Source: Silene conica (taxonomy: Eukaryota; Streptophyta; Magnoliopsida; Caryophyllales; Caryophyllaceae). Taken from it: a DNA stretch of 64,000 bases. The stretch is from assembly GCA_029255685.2 (NCBI GenBank), contig CM055315.2, positions 76,971,681-77,035,680 on the forward strand. Direction: 5' to 3'. The translations under genes were made by a program, and so were the position numbers. Shown in pieces: positions 21,722-33,390 of the stretch (its first letter is position 1; each line of letters starts with the position of its first letter). The notes beneath the pieces are model-generated. The model was given only the letters and a program-made list of their open reading frames with translations. It was not told the origin of the DNA and made no database searches.

Positions 21722-24526
21722 TGTAACACCCAGGTATCTTCCGTATTATAAATTAAAAGATATAATTTAATTTCAGAAATAATTTATATTTCATTAAATT
21801 TCGTAATATATTTTTGTAATAAGAATATTTCATTTTGAAACTTTTTAGTTTCAATTTATATTTCGAGTTTTATAAATTTAAGTTTCGGTTTTAATTTTCG
21901 AAAATGTCAAGTATGTAGGATAATTTCATGAGTTGTGGGTCATTTGCATAATTGGTTCTATCTTGAATAATTTTAGCCTTAAGACGCTATTTCCGTCTTA
22001 GTTAGTGAATTCCGAGTCATCCCGACTCATTAAATTAATCCCGAGTCATTTCCGACTCAAAACCCCTTATAACCCCTATGTTGTGTTTTATTTCACACAA
22101 CCCATCCATTCTTCATCCTTTTCAAAAATCAGAAAACCCCATTTCACCATTGCTGGTGTTTCCCCTTGAGCACAAACCCGACTCTAGCATCTTCGTTCCT
22201 TGCTCAATATCCGAGTTCTTTATAGGTTTGTTCTCCTCTTCTTCTCCTCCTTCTTTTGATACAAACAATTTCTAGTCTTGTTGAGTTTTCTGAAAACCCG
22301 TCTTTCTAGGGTTACGTTTTTAATTCGTTTTTCTTATTGTTTGTTGTTGAGAATGGATGTTTGGACATTATTGAAGAGTTCTTTGAAGATTTGAAGAGCT
22401 TTAAAGGTAACTTTGAGAGGTTACTCGACTTTAAGTCAAAAATCGTTTGTGTGTTGTTGTTGTTGGTTGATTTCTGAAATTTCGAGGTTTGTATGGTTTA
22501 ATTTCTGAATTTGAGAAGTGTTGTGTTGATTAGTTGTTATTCAATTGAATGAAATGGATTCTTTATTGTTTAGTAGTAATGAATGAGGAATTGGGTTGTC
22601 GTTAATGGGTAAAATGATATCCGTCACATGCTCATTGTTTTCATTGCGATGGTGTGGTTCCGATTGAGTTAAATCCGTGTCTAAGGCGATAAATGTGCTT
22701 CTTATTATTTGCTTGCACAAGAATATTGATATGTGCATGAATTAGTTATATTATAGGTTGATAACACCGCTTGAATCATGTATAAAACCGCCTAGAGATC
22801 GTTGTATAAGTGTCGAAGTGTAGTGTGCATAGTAGAGTTTCCTGCGTGAAACAGGTGCTGGCCGAGAATGGCGCAGCCTGCGGGCAAGAGTGCGTAGCCT
22901 GCGGCCACCCTGCGCTCGTGGCTGGTCGTGGGTGTGGTCGTGGGCTGTTTTAGGCGTGATTGTGGGCACTGTTTGGGGCTGTTTTGGGCTACTTTCGGGC
23001 GTTGTTTTCCCGCTTGTTCGGACATAGTATGAGCTTGTTAAGTCACTATAAGACTTGTATGAGGAAGTACATATTTATCATATATGATTCATGTGTCGAA
23101 TTACGTTCATCCTTCATTGTTTAATTCACGTGTTTACGGTGTTGAGCTTGTCCTTAAATTCTAATTTGTTTTACTTCCGAATGAAATGTAAACTAGTAGA
23201 ATGAGACTTGCCAAATGTATTCTTGCTATTTTATACTCATGTGAGTCGTATACTTGAGTGAAATCGTTGTTGTTGCATGGTTAAATGCTTAAGCTGTTTT
23301 AGTAGCTAAATTGAGGAAGAAGACCCCCCGGCCGGGCAACCGGAAGGGAAACCAGCTCCCGCTTCAAGTTAACTTCTATAAACTAGCTTAAGTGTTGTTT
23401 TGGTTGAATTGAGGGTCACATGTATTAGATGAATTAGTTAACGGTTATGTTAGCTTGAATGGTAATGATAACGGTTATGTTACCTAGCTTGTGTTTGGGT
23501 GACGATTATGTCATCCTAAGTTATGTTAGTGACAGTTAAGTCACCTTGTTTGTGAATAGATAGCGGTGGTACGATTTGTGTATCATTGTAATGAACTAAT
23601 GCCACCCCGGTTATGGGTTTTGTCTATGTTCGGGATTGGTCGGAGGTCGTGCTCATGCGCTCCCGTAGTTGGAGGTCGTGCTAATGCGCTCCGGTCCCCG
23701 TGTGTCGTTCAGTGTAGGTTATTACATCGAGAGGCCTGGCCAGGTCTTAGGCATATAGTTGTCGGTTATGCACTATACATAGAGTCGGTGTTGTGGTTAT
23801 GCGTCCCGATAGCTAGTGTCGTGGTTATGCGACCTAGCGGTCAGTGGTAACGGTTATGTTCCCTGACGGCGTTCATTCTATTCTTGTATGTTCTGTGATT
23901 GGCCATTTCATCTAGTGTTGGCCTCTGAGTCAATTATTTGCTTGTTGTTTGTGTGAATGAACATGCCATCAAGTGTTGGCCGCTGAGTCATTCACTTGGT
24001 TGATTATCCGTTGATATAGTTCATATGATAACCTTGTTTGTAGTTCACATGTTGGTTCATCCTTGATCATGTTTGTCATATTTGAATATATCATATTTGA
24101 GTATTTATGTTTGTATATGCATGTTCATATGTATATGTTGTGTTGTTTTACCGTTTACGTGTTTTCTGACAAAAAGTGGCTGGGAGAACCTCGAGTTACT
24201 CCCCACTGACTGTGGCGTACATGTTTCATGTATGTAGGTTGGTGGTGTTTGGGGAAGACGTGTGGCTAGCGAGCATTGTTGATTAGTCGACAATTACCTA
24301 TTTACGTTTATCTTAGATTTAATTCTGTTGCTATCGAGGGATACCTTATCCCTTGTAAACTTTCATTTATCTTGTATAAGTTATACTTTTTCTTTAGTTC
24401 AATCTTCCGCATGTTGTTTTGATATTCCGCGATTAAGTTTATTTATATATGTTGAAAGTTTTTAAAATACCGTATTTCCGCTGCAAGTTTCTTGTTTATT
24501 TTTATGTAATATCGCGGGGTGTCACA
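21722..24526 (+). repeat. 5' LTR of the nested LARD, 2,805 bp
   Basis: Direct repeat of the 3' LTR with a few percent differences by eye. It contains a GC-rich block (near 22850-22930) with GCAGCCTGCGG units and an array of GGTTATG motifs (23443-23865). Open frames here recur at the matching place in the other LTR and show no protein motif. Confidence 0.93.
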
Positions 24527-27500
24527 GTTGGTATCAGAGCAGTAATGCTCCCGACGCACGCACGTGTACCCCAACTTAAATATGAACTTGACCTAAAATA
24601 ATGAATGAGAGATGGGTAGAATTAAGGACCAAGTGGTAGTCTGTAATGTGATTTCTCTATGTTAGGTCTAACCGGTTTGTTAAATTATTCTTGAGTTTAT
24701 TGTTGTGCTTTAGAATAGGTGAACCGCGAGCTTACCTAGCTAAATGGCAATCAAGACAGGCGACTACTACCGAAGTTGGAAGATTCGTGTCATGCTTGGT
24801 GAATGCTTCTTGTTCCTTAAGATATTCCTTGTTTTCATGCATCATTTCCTTTTTCTGTCTCTTGATGCATATCCCCTTTCCTTGAACTCTCTTCTATCTC
24901 GCCTCGGAAGCTACTTTTGTAACCTTCCGACTAAACCTCATGCTTGTTACTTTCTTCTTCTCTTGGCACTTCATAAGTAGCTCACCTTAGTAGTTAAAAT
25001 TTGGGGAACTTGATCGAGGATAATCCTTAGCCTCTTTCGGAAAGTTAATGTTTTTGGAATAGTTTAGGTTGTGTAACAAGCTATGTCTTGGTGAACTTGA
25101 TGCTTAGTTGTTTGCCTATGGTGAGTGGAATTGATTGATAGAATTTCTGGCTTAGAAAGTGAGTGGCAAGTGTGATATTTAGTGAAACTCGTCCTTTGGA
25201 ATCATAATTGGGATCGAGAGGTAGTAGATTGAAATGTGTTGGTTCAAGAGTACAAATGAAGTGTTAGGACTCATAAGGATGAATTTGGGAAGTATGCTTG
25301 GGATGTTAATAAAGATGAATCGATGAGTAAAGTGAGCTAGTAATACTTGACTTTGGGAATCCGTTCTAAGTTTAATTGGCATGTTACCCTTGGTGAATGA
25401 GAGTTGTTCATGATTATGGATGAGTAACGGAGGAACTAGTGATGTGACCTTAAAATTTTATTGAAGTCTATTCTAATGGTTGCTTGAACGGACTTAGTGA
25501 TATACCCTTAGTGGAGCTACTTAAAGGTCATATCTTATAATGTCTGAGTGGCGTAGTGAAGTATAACTTGTGGACATGTTGGTTTTCGAGCCTAAAATGT
25601 TTAAAGGGTGTTTGGTCCCTTATATAGAGGTGAGGACGTTGATAGTGAATCTTAATGTCCACGTTCTGAGGAACTTTGAGGAATCTACTTCTTTATGGGA
25701 TTGAGTGGGGGTGAGGTGATGAATTGTAAGGTAACGTTGGTATAGAGATGGTTGATCCTGTAGTGTTATAGATAGGAATGCCATTTGAGGAATGTAAGAT
25801 ATAGAGATACCCGAACTTTATGAAGTGGTTGATATTGAGATGACCGTACACCTTTAAATTTTGGAAGAGCTTATAGTATGGTGGACCATTTGGGAAATAG
25901 AAGTTGAGAGCTTTTTAAATTTTAGGAATCCCGAGCCTTGAGATTTGTGCCAGTTGAAATCTTAATCTTGCTTCAATGCTTCTCTTCTTCTTTCTTCTCC
26001 CTTGTGAACTCTGTCGAGCTTTGCTTTCCTAACAATTCTTACTTGACCTTCTGTTATATCTTGTATCTTCTTACCTCTAATGATTACCCTTCCATTCTGG
26101 GCTTCACTTTCATTGGCATCCTTAACCTGGAGTGTCCAACCTTGCTACCTTGTCTCTCTCGCTCTCCCGAGTTCCTGTATTTCGCTTGTCTCTGAGTTCA
26201 TATCATATCCTTACCTTTGTAAACCTTGCCATTCTTCCTTTAGTTTAGTTGTGAGGTTGGCCCCGTTTGTGGAGTAGTAATGTATGTTTGGGGATCCTTG
26301 GTGTGGTTTTATCGAAATTAGTTGAGAGAGGTTGCAATGATGTCCTTAAGAAATGAGGTGGCATGCCATCCTAGTGGTTGGTGTTAAAGACTTAGCCATA
26401 TGAGTGTTTCCAATGCTTTGGTGACAACCGTAAGAGTGGAGTTGTTGATGGATTCCATGAGAGCGTTAGTGGCTAAGTAGAAACCGTTGAATGAGATTTG
26501 TTGCTTTTGGGACTCTCTTTGATTGTTCGTCGACCCTTTTCGTTAATGGAGTTTGATAACCGAGATCTACAAGACATAGATGTAGTTTGAGTTTGAGAGA
26601 CTTTGACTATTTGGGATTTAGTGCTTTGAGTGTTGGACCGGCAGTCCTATGTTTGGATATATTTCAAATTGAGAATATCGTGTTGTACTTTTGGGATTTG
26701 AGGATGTGGGTGAGTATCTCATAGCCTTTATGTGGGAATGTGTAAGTTTTGGAGAATGTCGCGTTCATATTTTGGTTATCAGTATGAGTATTTTGGATTT
26801 TGCTTGGGTTGGTTGGTTGGATGACCTAATGTGTGATGGGTCCTAAGTTGTGATCCTTGTTTGGTGATTCCCCTTAGTTAGGGCCTTACAATTTATGTTT
26901 GTTGAGAGTGAGAAAGGTCGTGTGGATAGTTTTGAACCTAGTCTAATTTTGGAGGTTGTTAAATGTTTGGTATTGATCGCGAGTGGTGATGTCCTTTAGT
27001 AATGAGATAACTTGTACCAGGGTTAATCTAGAAATGAGTGACCAAGTGAGTTGAGGAAACCTTGAGTGTGTTATGGATTGAAAGAGCTGTTTCCCGAGGT
27101 GTGCAAGGAATCCTGATGACGATGTTTCTTTTATGGATCGAGTGGTTAGTGTCCCCGTATCCTGGGAGAGTTACCTATCCCCCCCCCCCCCCCCCCTAAC
27201 CTGAATCTCTTGTTTTCCTTCGTTCCTCTCCTGTGGAGTACCGTCTTCTACTTTGAAAACGATGGTTTTGATGCCTTGTCTTAGTTAGTTTCCTTGTTGA
27301 CCTTGTTGTGTTTCGAGTTCGTTAAGGGTCCGACCTGACTCTCTTTGGTTGTTTATGTGTAGCTTTTATGCTTGTGTGTTGTTTGAATGACGTTCAAATG
27401 GTTTTCCATTCATATACGTTATGATTGATTCGAGTCACCTTACCTATGTTGTTGGAGGTTTTCATTTTGGTTACAATCTTACTTAATTTTGGATTTCAAA

Positions 27501-27856
27501 ATGAAAGTTTTCTTTCGAAATGACATGCTTTGAAAAGCTTGTCTTGGCTTATAAAATTTTGGTTGATTTTGGCGTTTGATTGGATGTAAGACTTGTTATT
27601 AGAGACGTCTAATGACTCGTATTACGCTTGTCAGCGCATGACTTCATTTTGACTTTTGGACTTGTCCTTGTTTCTGAACGCCGGGCTCTTGAGTACGTAA
27701 CAAGAACCCTAACGTTCCGTTGATGAGGACTTGTGCTCTTAGATTTTCCTTTCGAAAATATTTGAAAGAAAGCTATGTTTTAGAATATCAACTTTTGATT
27801 GACACCTTTTCTACTTTCAAGTTTCGAGGACGAAACTTTTTAAAAGGTGGGGTGAT
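24527..27856 (+). other. LARD interior, no coding potential seen
   Basis: Primer site at 24529-24540, then 3.3 kb of sequence with short, motif-free frames, a C run at about 27180-27196 and a terminal polypurine tract at about 27842-27856. The absence of any gag or RT trace suggests it was never coding rather than recently decayed. Confidence 0.75.
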
Positions 27857-30800
27857 TGTAACACCCCAATATCTTCCGTATTATAAATTTAAAGATTTAA
27901 TTTAATTTCAAGAATAATTTATATTTCATTAAATTTCGTAAATATATTTTTGTAATAAGAATATTTCGTTTTGAAACTTTTTAGTTTCAATTTATATTTC
28001 GAGTTTTATAAATTTAAGTTTCGGTTTTAATTTTCGAAAATGTCAAGTATGTAGGATAATTTCATGAGTTGTGGGTCATTTGCATAATTGGTTCTATCTT
28101 GAGTAATTAGCCTTATGACGCTATTTCCGTCTTAGTTAGTGAATTCCGAGTCATCCCGACTCATTAAATGAATCCCGAGTCATTTCCGACTCAAAACCCC
28201 TTATAACCCCTATGTTGTGTTTTATTTCACACAACCCATCCATTCTTCATCCTTTTCAAAAATCAGAAAACCCCATTTCACCATTGTTGGTGTTTCTCCT
28301 TGAGCACAAACCCGACTCTAGCATCTTCGTTCCTTGCTCAAATTCCGAGTTCTTTATAGGTTTGTTCTCCTCTTCTTCTCCTCCTTCTTTTGATACAAAC
28401 AATTTCTAGTCTTGTTGAGTTTTCTGAAAACCCGTCTTTCTAGGGTTACGTTTTTAATTCGTTTTTCTTATTGTTTGTTGTTGAGAATGGATGTTTGGAC
28501 ATTATTGAAGAGTTCTTTGAAGATTTGAAGAGCTTTAAAGGTAACTTTGAGAGGTTACTCGACTTTAAGTCAATAATCGTTTGTGTATTGTTGTTTTTGG
28601 TTGATTTCTGAAATTTCGAGGTTTGTATGGTTTAATTTCTGAATTTGAGAAGTGTTGTGTTGATTAGTTGTTATTCAATTGAATGAAATGGATTCTTTAT
28701 TGTTTAGTAGTAATGAATGAGGAATTGGGTTGTTGTTAATAGGTAAAATGATATCCGTCACATGCTCATTGTTTTCATTGCGATGGCGTGGTTCCGATTG
28801 AGTTAAATCCGTGTCTAAGGCGATAAATGTGCTTCTTATTATTTGCTTACACAAGAATATTGATATGTCCATGAATTAGTTATATTATAGGTTGATAACA
28901 CCGCTTGAATCATGTATAAAACCGCCTAGAGATCGTCGTATAAGTGTCGAAGTGTAGTGTGCATAGTAGAGTTTCCTGCGTGAAACAGGTGCTGGCCGAG
29001 AATGGCGCAGCCTGCGGCCATTTGCGCAGGCCTGCGGTCAAGAGGGCGCAGCCTGCGGCCACTCTGCGCTCGCGGCTGGTCGTGGGTGTGGTCGTGGGCT
29101 GTTTTAGGCGTGATTGTGGGCACTGTTTGGGGCTGTTTTTGGCTACTTTCGGGAGTTGTTTTCCCGCTTGTTTGGACATAGTATGAGCTTGTTAAGTCAC
29201 TATAAGACTTGTATGAGGAAGTACATATTTATCATATATGATTCATGTGTCGAATTACGTTCATCCTTCATTGTTTAATTCACGTGTTTACGGTGTTGAG
29301 CTTGTCCTTAAATTCTAATTTGTTTTACTTCCGAATGAAATGTAAACATGTAGAATGAGACTTGCCAAATGTATTCTTGCTATTTTATACTCATGTGAGT
29401 CGTATACTTGAGTGAAATCGTTGTTGTTGCATGGTTAAATGTTCAAGCTGTTTTAGTAGCTAAATTGAGGAGGAAGACCCCCCGGCCGGGCAACCGGAAG
29501 GGAAACCGGCTCCCGCTTCAAGTTAACTTCTATAAACTAGCTTAAGTGTTGTTTTGGTTGAATTGAGGGTCACATGTATTAGATGAATTAGTTAACGGTT
29601 ATGTTAGCTTGAATGGTAATGATAACGGTTATGTTACCTAGCTTGTGTTTGGGTGACGGTTATGTCATCCTAAGTTATGTTAGTGACGGTTAAGTCACCT
29701 TGTTTATGAATAGATAGCGGTGGTACGATTTGTGTATCATTGTAAAGAACTAATGCCACCCCGGTTATGGGTTTTGTCTATGTTCGGGATTGGTCGAAGG
29801 TCGTGCTCATGCGCTCCCGTAGTTAGAGGTCGTGCTAATGCGCTCCGGTCCCCGTGTGTCGTTCGGTGTAGGTTATTACATCGAGAGGTCTGGCCAGGTC
29901 TTAGGCATATAGTTGTCGGTTATGCACTATACATAGAGTCGGTGTCGTGGTTATGCGTCCCGATAGCTAGTGTCGTGGTTATGCGACCTAGCGGTTAGTG
30001 GTAACGGTTATGTTCCCTGACAGCGTTCATTCTATTCTTGTATGTTCCGTGATTGGCCATGTCATCTAGTGTTGGCCTCTGAGTCAATTACTTGCTTGTT
30101 AATTGTGTGCATGAACATGCCATCAAGTGTTGGTCGCTGAGTCATTCACTTGGTTGATTATCCGTTAATATAGTTCATATGATAACCTTGTTTGTAGTTC
30201 ACATGTTGGTTCATGCTTGATCATGTTTGTCATATTTGAATATGTCATATTTGAGTATTTATCTTTGTATATGCATGTTCATATGTATATTTTATGTTGT
30301 ATTACCGTTTACGTGTTTTCTGACAAAAAGTGGCTAGGAGAACCTCGAGTTACTCCCCACTGACTGTGGCGTACATGTTTCATGTATGTAGGTTGGTGTT
30401 GTTTGGGGAAGACGTGTGGCTAGCGAGCATTGTTGATTAGTCGACAATTACCTATTTACGTTTAGCTTAGATTTAATTCTGTTGCTATCGAGGGATACCT
30501 TATCCCTTGTAAACTTTCATTTATCTTGTATAAGTTATACTTTTTCTTTAGTTCAATCTTCCGCATGTTGTTTTTGAAGGGTTTTTAGTTGCTCATAAAC
30601 TAATTTATTTAGTCATACTAAACATAATCCTTTAATTAACATTTTAATTAACATATTATTATGATCTTATGCATGCTAAATTATGCGAAAATAGAAGAGA
30701 AATCGAGTCCTTACACTCGGTCCTAATGCAAGCAAGGATGATCCTCCAATGTTCAACAAGAACATCTCCTCCAAGATGCACCAGGACAATCCCTTAATGA

Positions 30801-31940
30801 ACCGAGGCCTTGTATTTGCTAGACTAGAAATCGGTTTCTCCTTAATTAATTCTAATCTCTCTTATTAGAATATTATTTCAATACTACAAATAGTATATTT
30901 ATATTATCTTATAATATGTATTTTGAGGTTGTAAAATCTCTTCTTACTTAGTCAATATTTCGGCCAAGACTAAGAAGAAGAAGAGCTTGAATGAGTATGA
31001 TATATCACATATATATTAAGCATGCTTTTACTTAAGATAATCAAATTAACTTAAGCATGCTTACGGGGAAGGGGAAGCCGGCCATAGGGAGCCTCAATGG
31101 GGAACATGTTCTCTTCTCAAGGCATATAGGTTGGCTAAGTAGTGTGTGTTCTCTAGGCAACACATTAAACATAATGATTAAGGGTGTAGTTAACAATTAA
31201 AACACCTCACACCCACCTTCACCATAACCGGCCACTTAGTCCATAAAATGGACTTAATTTTACAATTTTGTCAATTGTATAATTTGTATAAAATGTGACA
31301 TCTAATATGTCACAAGGCAATACAATATAATTATCTTATCTCAAAACATATAAATATTATATTTATCAATTGACAAGTAATTCGAAATTACAATTGTAAA
31401 ATGATTATTTATAATTATCGTCAATACGATTTACAACCTTTGTATTAATTATAACCCGACTCATTTTAATTACGATATTATAAAATATCGTTTAATGTTT
31501 AACAATTGACACGTTTCAATTTTAAACATAAATCTTACAATAAGATTTAACCTCTGATTTCTCGGTTTACGAGTTTAAGGAATATGATCAAATCGTATCA
31601 ATATACATTTGATCATTTTATCAATTAAGGGAATTGTCCTAAAGGTGTGACCTAAAGGGATCAACTGACCACCACCGTCATACGACAGTAATGTCAAACT
31701 CTAGCTAGCCAATCATTACCGATTAATGTTGGTCAGTTGACTAATATAAAATCGTATCATCCCTTGCGCATTCTTGTTATGAGATTTAATTACGTGATCG
31801 CACTATTGTTGAGGACACATTTCCCAACAATTTTGATATTCCGCGATTAAGTTTATTTATATATGTCGAAAGTTTTTAAAATACCGTATTTCCACTGCAA
31901 ATTTCTTGTTTATTTTTATGTAATATCGCAGGGTATCACA
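27857..31940 (+). repeat. 3' LTR of the nested LARD, interrupted
   Basis: About 2.82 kb of LTR plus the 1,255-bp solo LTR at 30575-31829. Compared with the 5' LTR it has extra GC-rich GCGCAGGCCTGCGGTC-type units near 29010-29060. Confidence 0.93.
30575..31829 (-). mobile_element. Solo LTR, Copia-like, 1,255 bp
   Basis: Absent from the 5' LTR of the LARD at the same place (24419-24425), which shows the empty site CATGTTGTTTTGATATT. Ends TGAAGGG and CCCAACA; flanks GTTTT and ATTTT (four of five match). Read on minus it begins TGTTGGGAAATGTGTCCTC. It is related in blocks to the solo LTR at 9002-9799. Confidence 0.9.
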
Positions 31941-32764
31941 CCCTCCCCAGAGCACCAGGAAACAAGCTGTACATGCTGGCCATGACAGACTACTTTTCTA
32001 AGTGGATCGAAGCAGAATCATTCACCCAGACCACTGAAGCACAGGTCATCTCTTTTATTAAGCGTAATATATTCACCAGATTTTGTATACCTTCGGAGAT
32101 AATATGTGACAATGGTTCCCAATTCATTGGGAAGAAAACTGAGGCTTTCTGCGCTGGTTGGAACGTATCACTCCAGAAATCTACCCCCAGAAACCCTCAG
32201 TCCATCGGGTAGGCTGAGTCCAATAACAAGATCATCATTGAAAATATGAAAAAGAAATTACAAGAAATGGGAGGTAAATGGGTACAGGAGCTCCCTCTAG
32301 TCCTGTGGGCTGACAGAACTACTCCAAAAGTAGCAACATGTCTGACCCCCTTCAGCCTTGTCTTCGGAGCAGAAGCGGTAATTCCTTCTGAAGTCAAAGT
32401 CCCAACCCACAGATACGGGTGTATAACTGAGGACCAGAACCAAGTAGAAATGACAAGTAGCCTGGACACTGTTGATGAACTCTGGACCAACGCCTACGTC
32501 AGAATGGCCTCATACAAGCAGATGGTAGCTCGGAGCTACAAAAAAAATGTCAGGATTAGGACCTTGCAAGTAGGAGATCTGGTCCTGAGAAAGGTGTTCC
32601 AGAACACCAAAAACCGACAAGCTGGAAAGTTCGCCTATAACTGGGAGGGCCCATACCAAGTTGAGAGCATAGTTGGTAATGGGGCCTACAGACTAATGAC
32701 AATGGAAGGGGAAATGATACCCAGATCATGGAATATACTTCACTTAAAAAAGTATATCATCTAG
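31941..32764 (+). pseudogene. Tat integrase, catalytic core and C-terminus
   Basis: Reading resumes here in the frame left at 21721. Core motifs are AMTDYFSKWIEAE (first Asp), IICDNGSQF (second Asp), and a Glu in AESNN right after an in-frame TAG at 32210. The C-terminal region has LPLVLWADRTT, TPFSLVFGAEAVIP, then VGDLVLRKV and NWEGPYQV, ending LKKYII with a stop at 32762. The stop separates the third acidic residue from the rest of the core, so this copy cannot make a complete integrase. Confidence 0.9.
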
Positions 32765-33390
32765 AGGTGCCTCCACCAGACCAGAGCAGTTCCCTTAGAC
32801 CTCAGGTTCTACTCTGTATAAAGTATATTCTGGTTCAGCTTAAAATTTTGCCTTGCTTTTATATTTTTTTTATAACTTAAGTTTGATAATCTAAGTCTTA
32901 TAATTTAAAGCCTTGGTACATTTAAAGTCAACTATCGAGTCTTTTTGAAGATAAAGGAAAAATTTTATCACTTATTTTCTGGACCAGAAATTGCCTATCC
33001 TAGTAGACTGACCTAAAGAGGAAATCTGCACTAATCGCAGGAGAACCTAAGTCAAGCCTGACACCCCAGTATATGGACGGGTATCTAAAATACCAGGCCA
33101 GGACACCAAAGCAGCGATGGCCAAAACACAATGAAACATGCATGTACAAAAGAAAACGCCAGAAAACGGCAGAAAATCAACGATAAGCAAAGCCCCATAC
33201 AACGGGGAACATACGATTTAAAAAAGACTGCCCAAGGCAGTCCAGTAACATAATTGTTTTTGCTGGTCCACCCGGACCAGCAGCAAAAGATTACAACAAA
33301 TTAAGCCCACGCAGGGGCACCAAAAAGTTTCAGAACAAAAAGAATTTACACCCATATCAGGGCCCAGCAACGCAAGTTTAAAAAAAGAAC
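32765..33390. other. Tat 3' spacer, no gene
   Basis: Non-coding sequence between integrase and the antisense gene. It has CAGGACC-type words shared with the LTR and AT-rich tracts near 32850-32960. It could hold the antisense gene's 3' UTR. Confidence 0.5.

Larger units (their letters stand above)
21722..31940 (+). mobile_element. Non-coding LTR retrotransposon (LARD-like), nested in Tat integrase
   Basis: 10,219 bp. LTRs at 21722-24526 and 27857-31940 begin TGTAACACCC and end in TCACA, with CCCTC duplicated on both sides (21717-21721 and 31941-31945). The primer site (TGGTATCAGAGC, 24529-24540) matches the initiator-Met tRNA. A polypurine tract (AAAAGGTGGGGTGAT) precedes the 3' LTR. The 3.3-kb interior has no recognisable gag or pol, so it is a large retrotransposon derivative moved by another element. 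LTR start, primer site and GAGGACGAAA before the tract suggest a Tekay/Del-like chromovirus parent. Confidence 0.93.

Noticed and set aside
22541..23025. Minus-strand open frames in the LARD LTR, repeated near 28675-29179
   Set aside because: They recur because the LTR is duplicated; no protein motif and GC-rich block composition explains them.
23566..23850. 94-codon plus-strand frame in the LARD LTR
   Set aside because: Translation of the GGTTATG array, without domain features.
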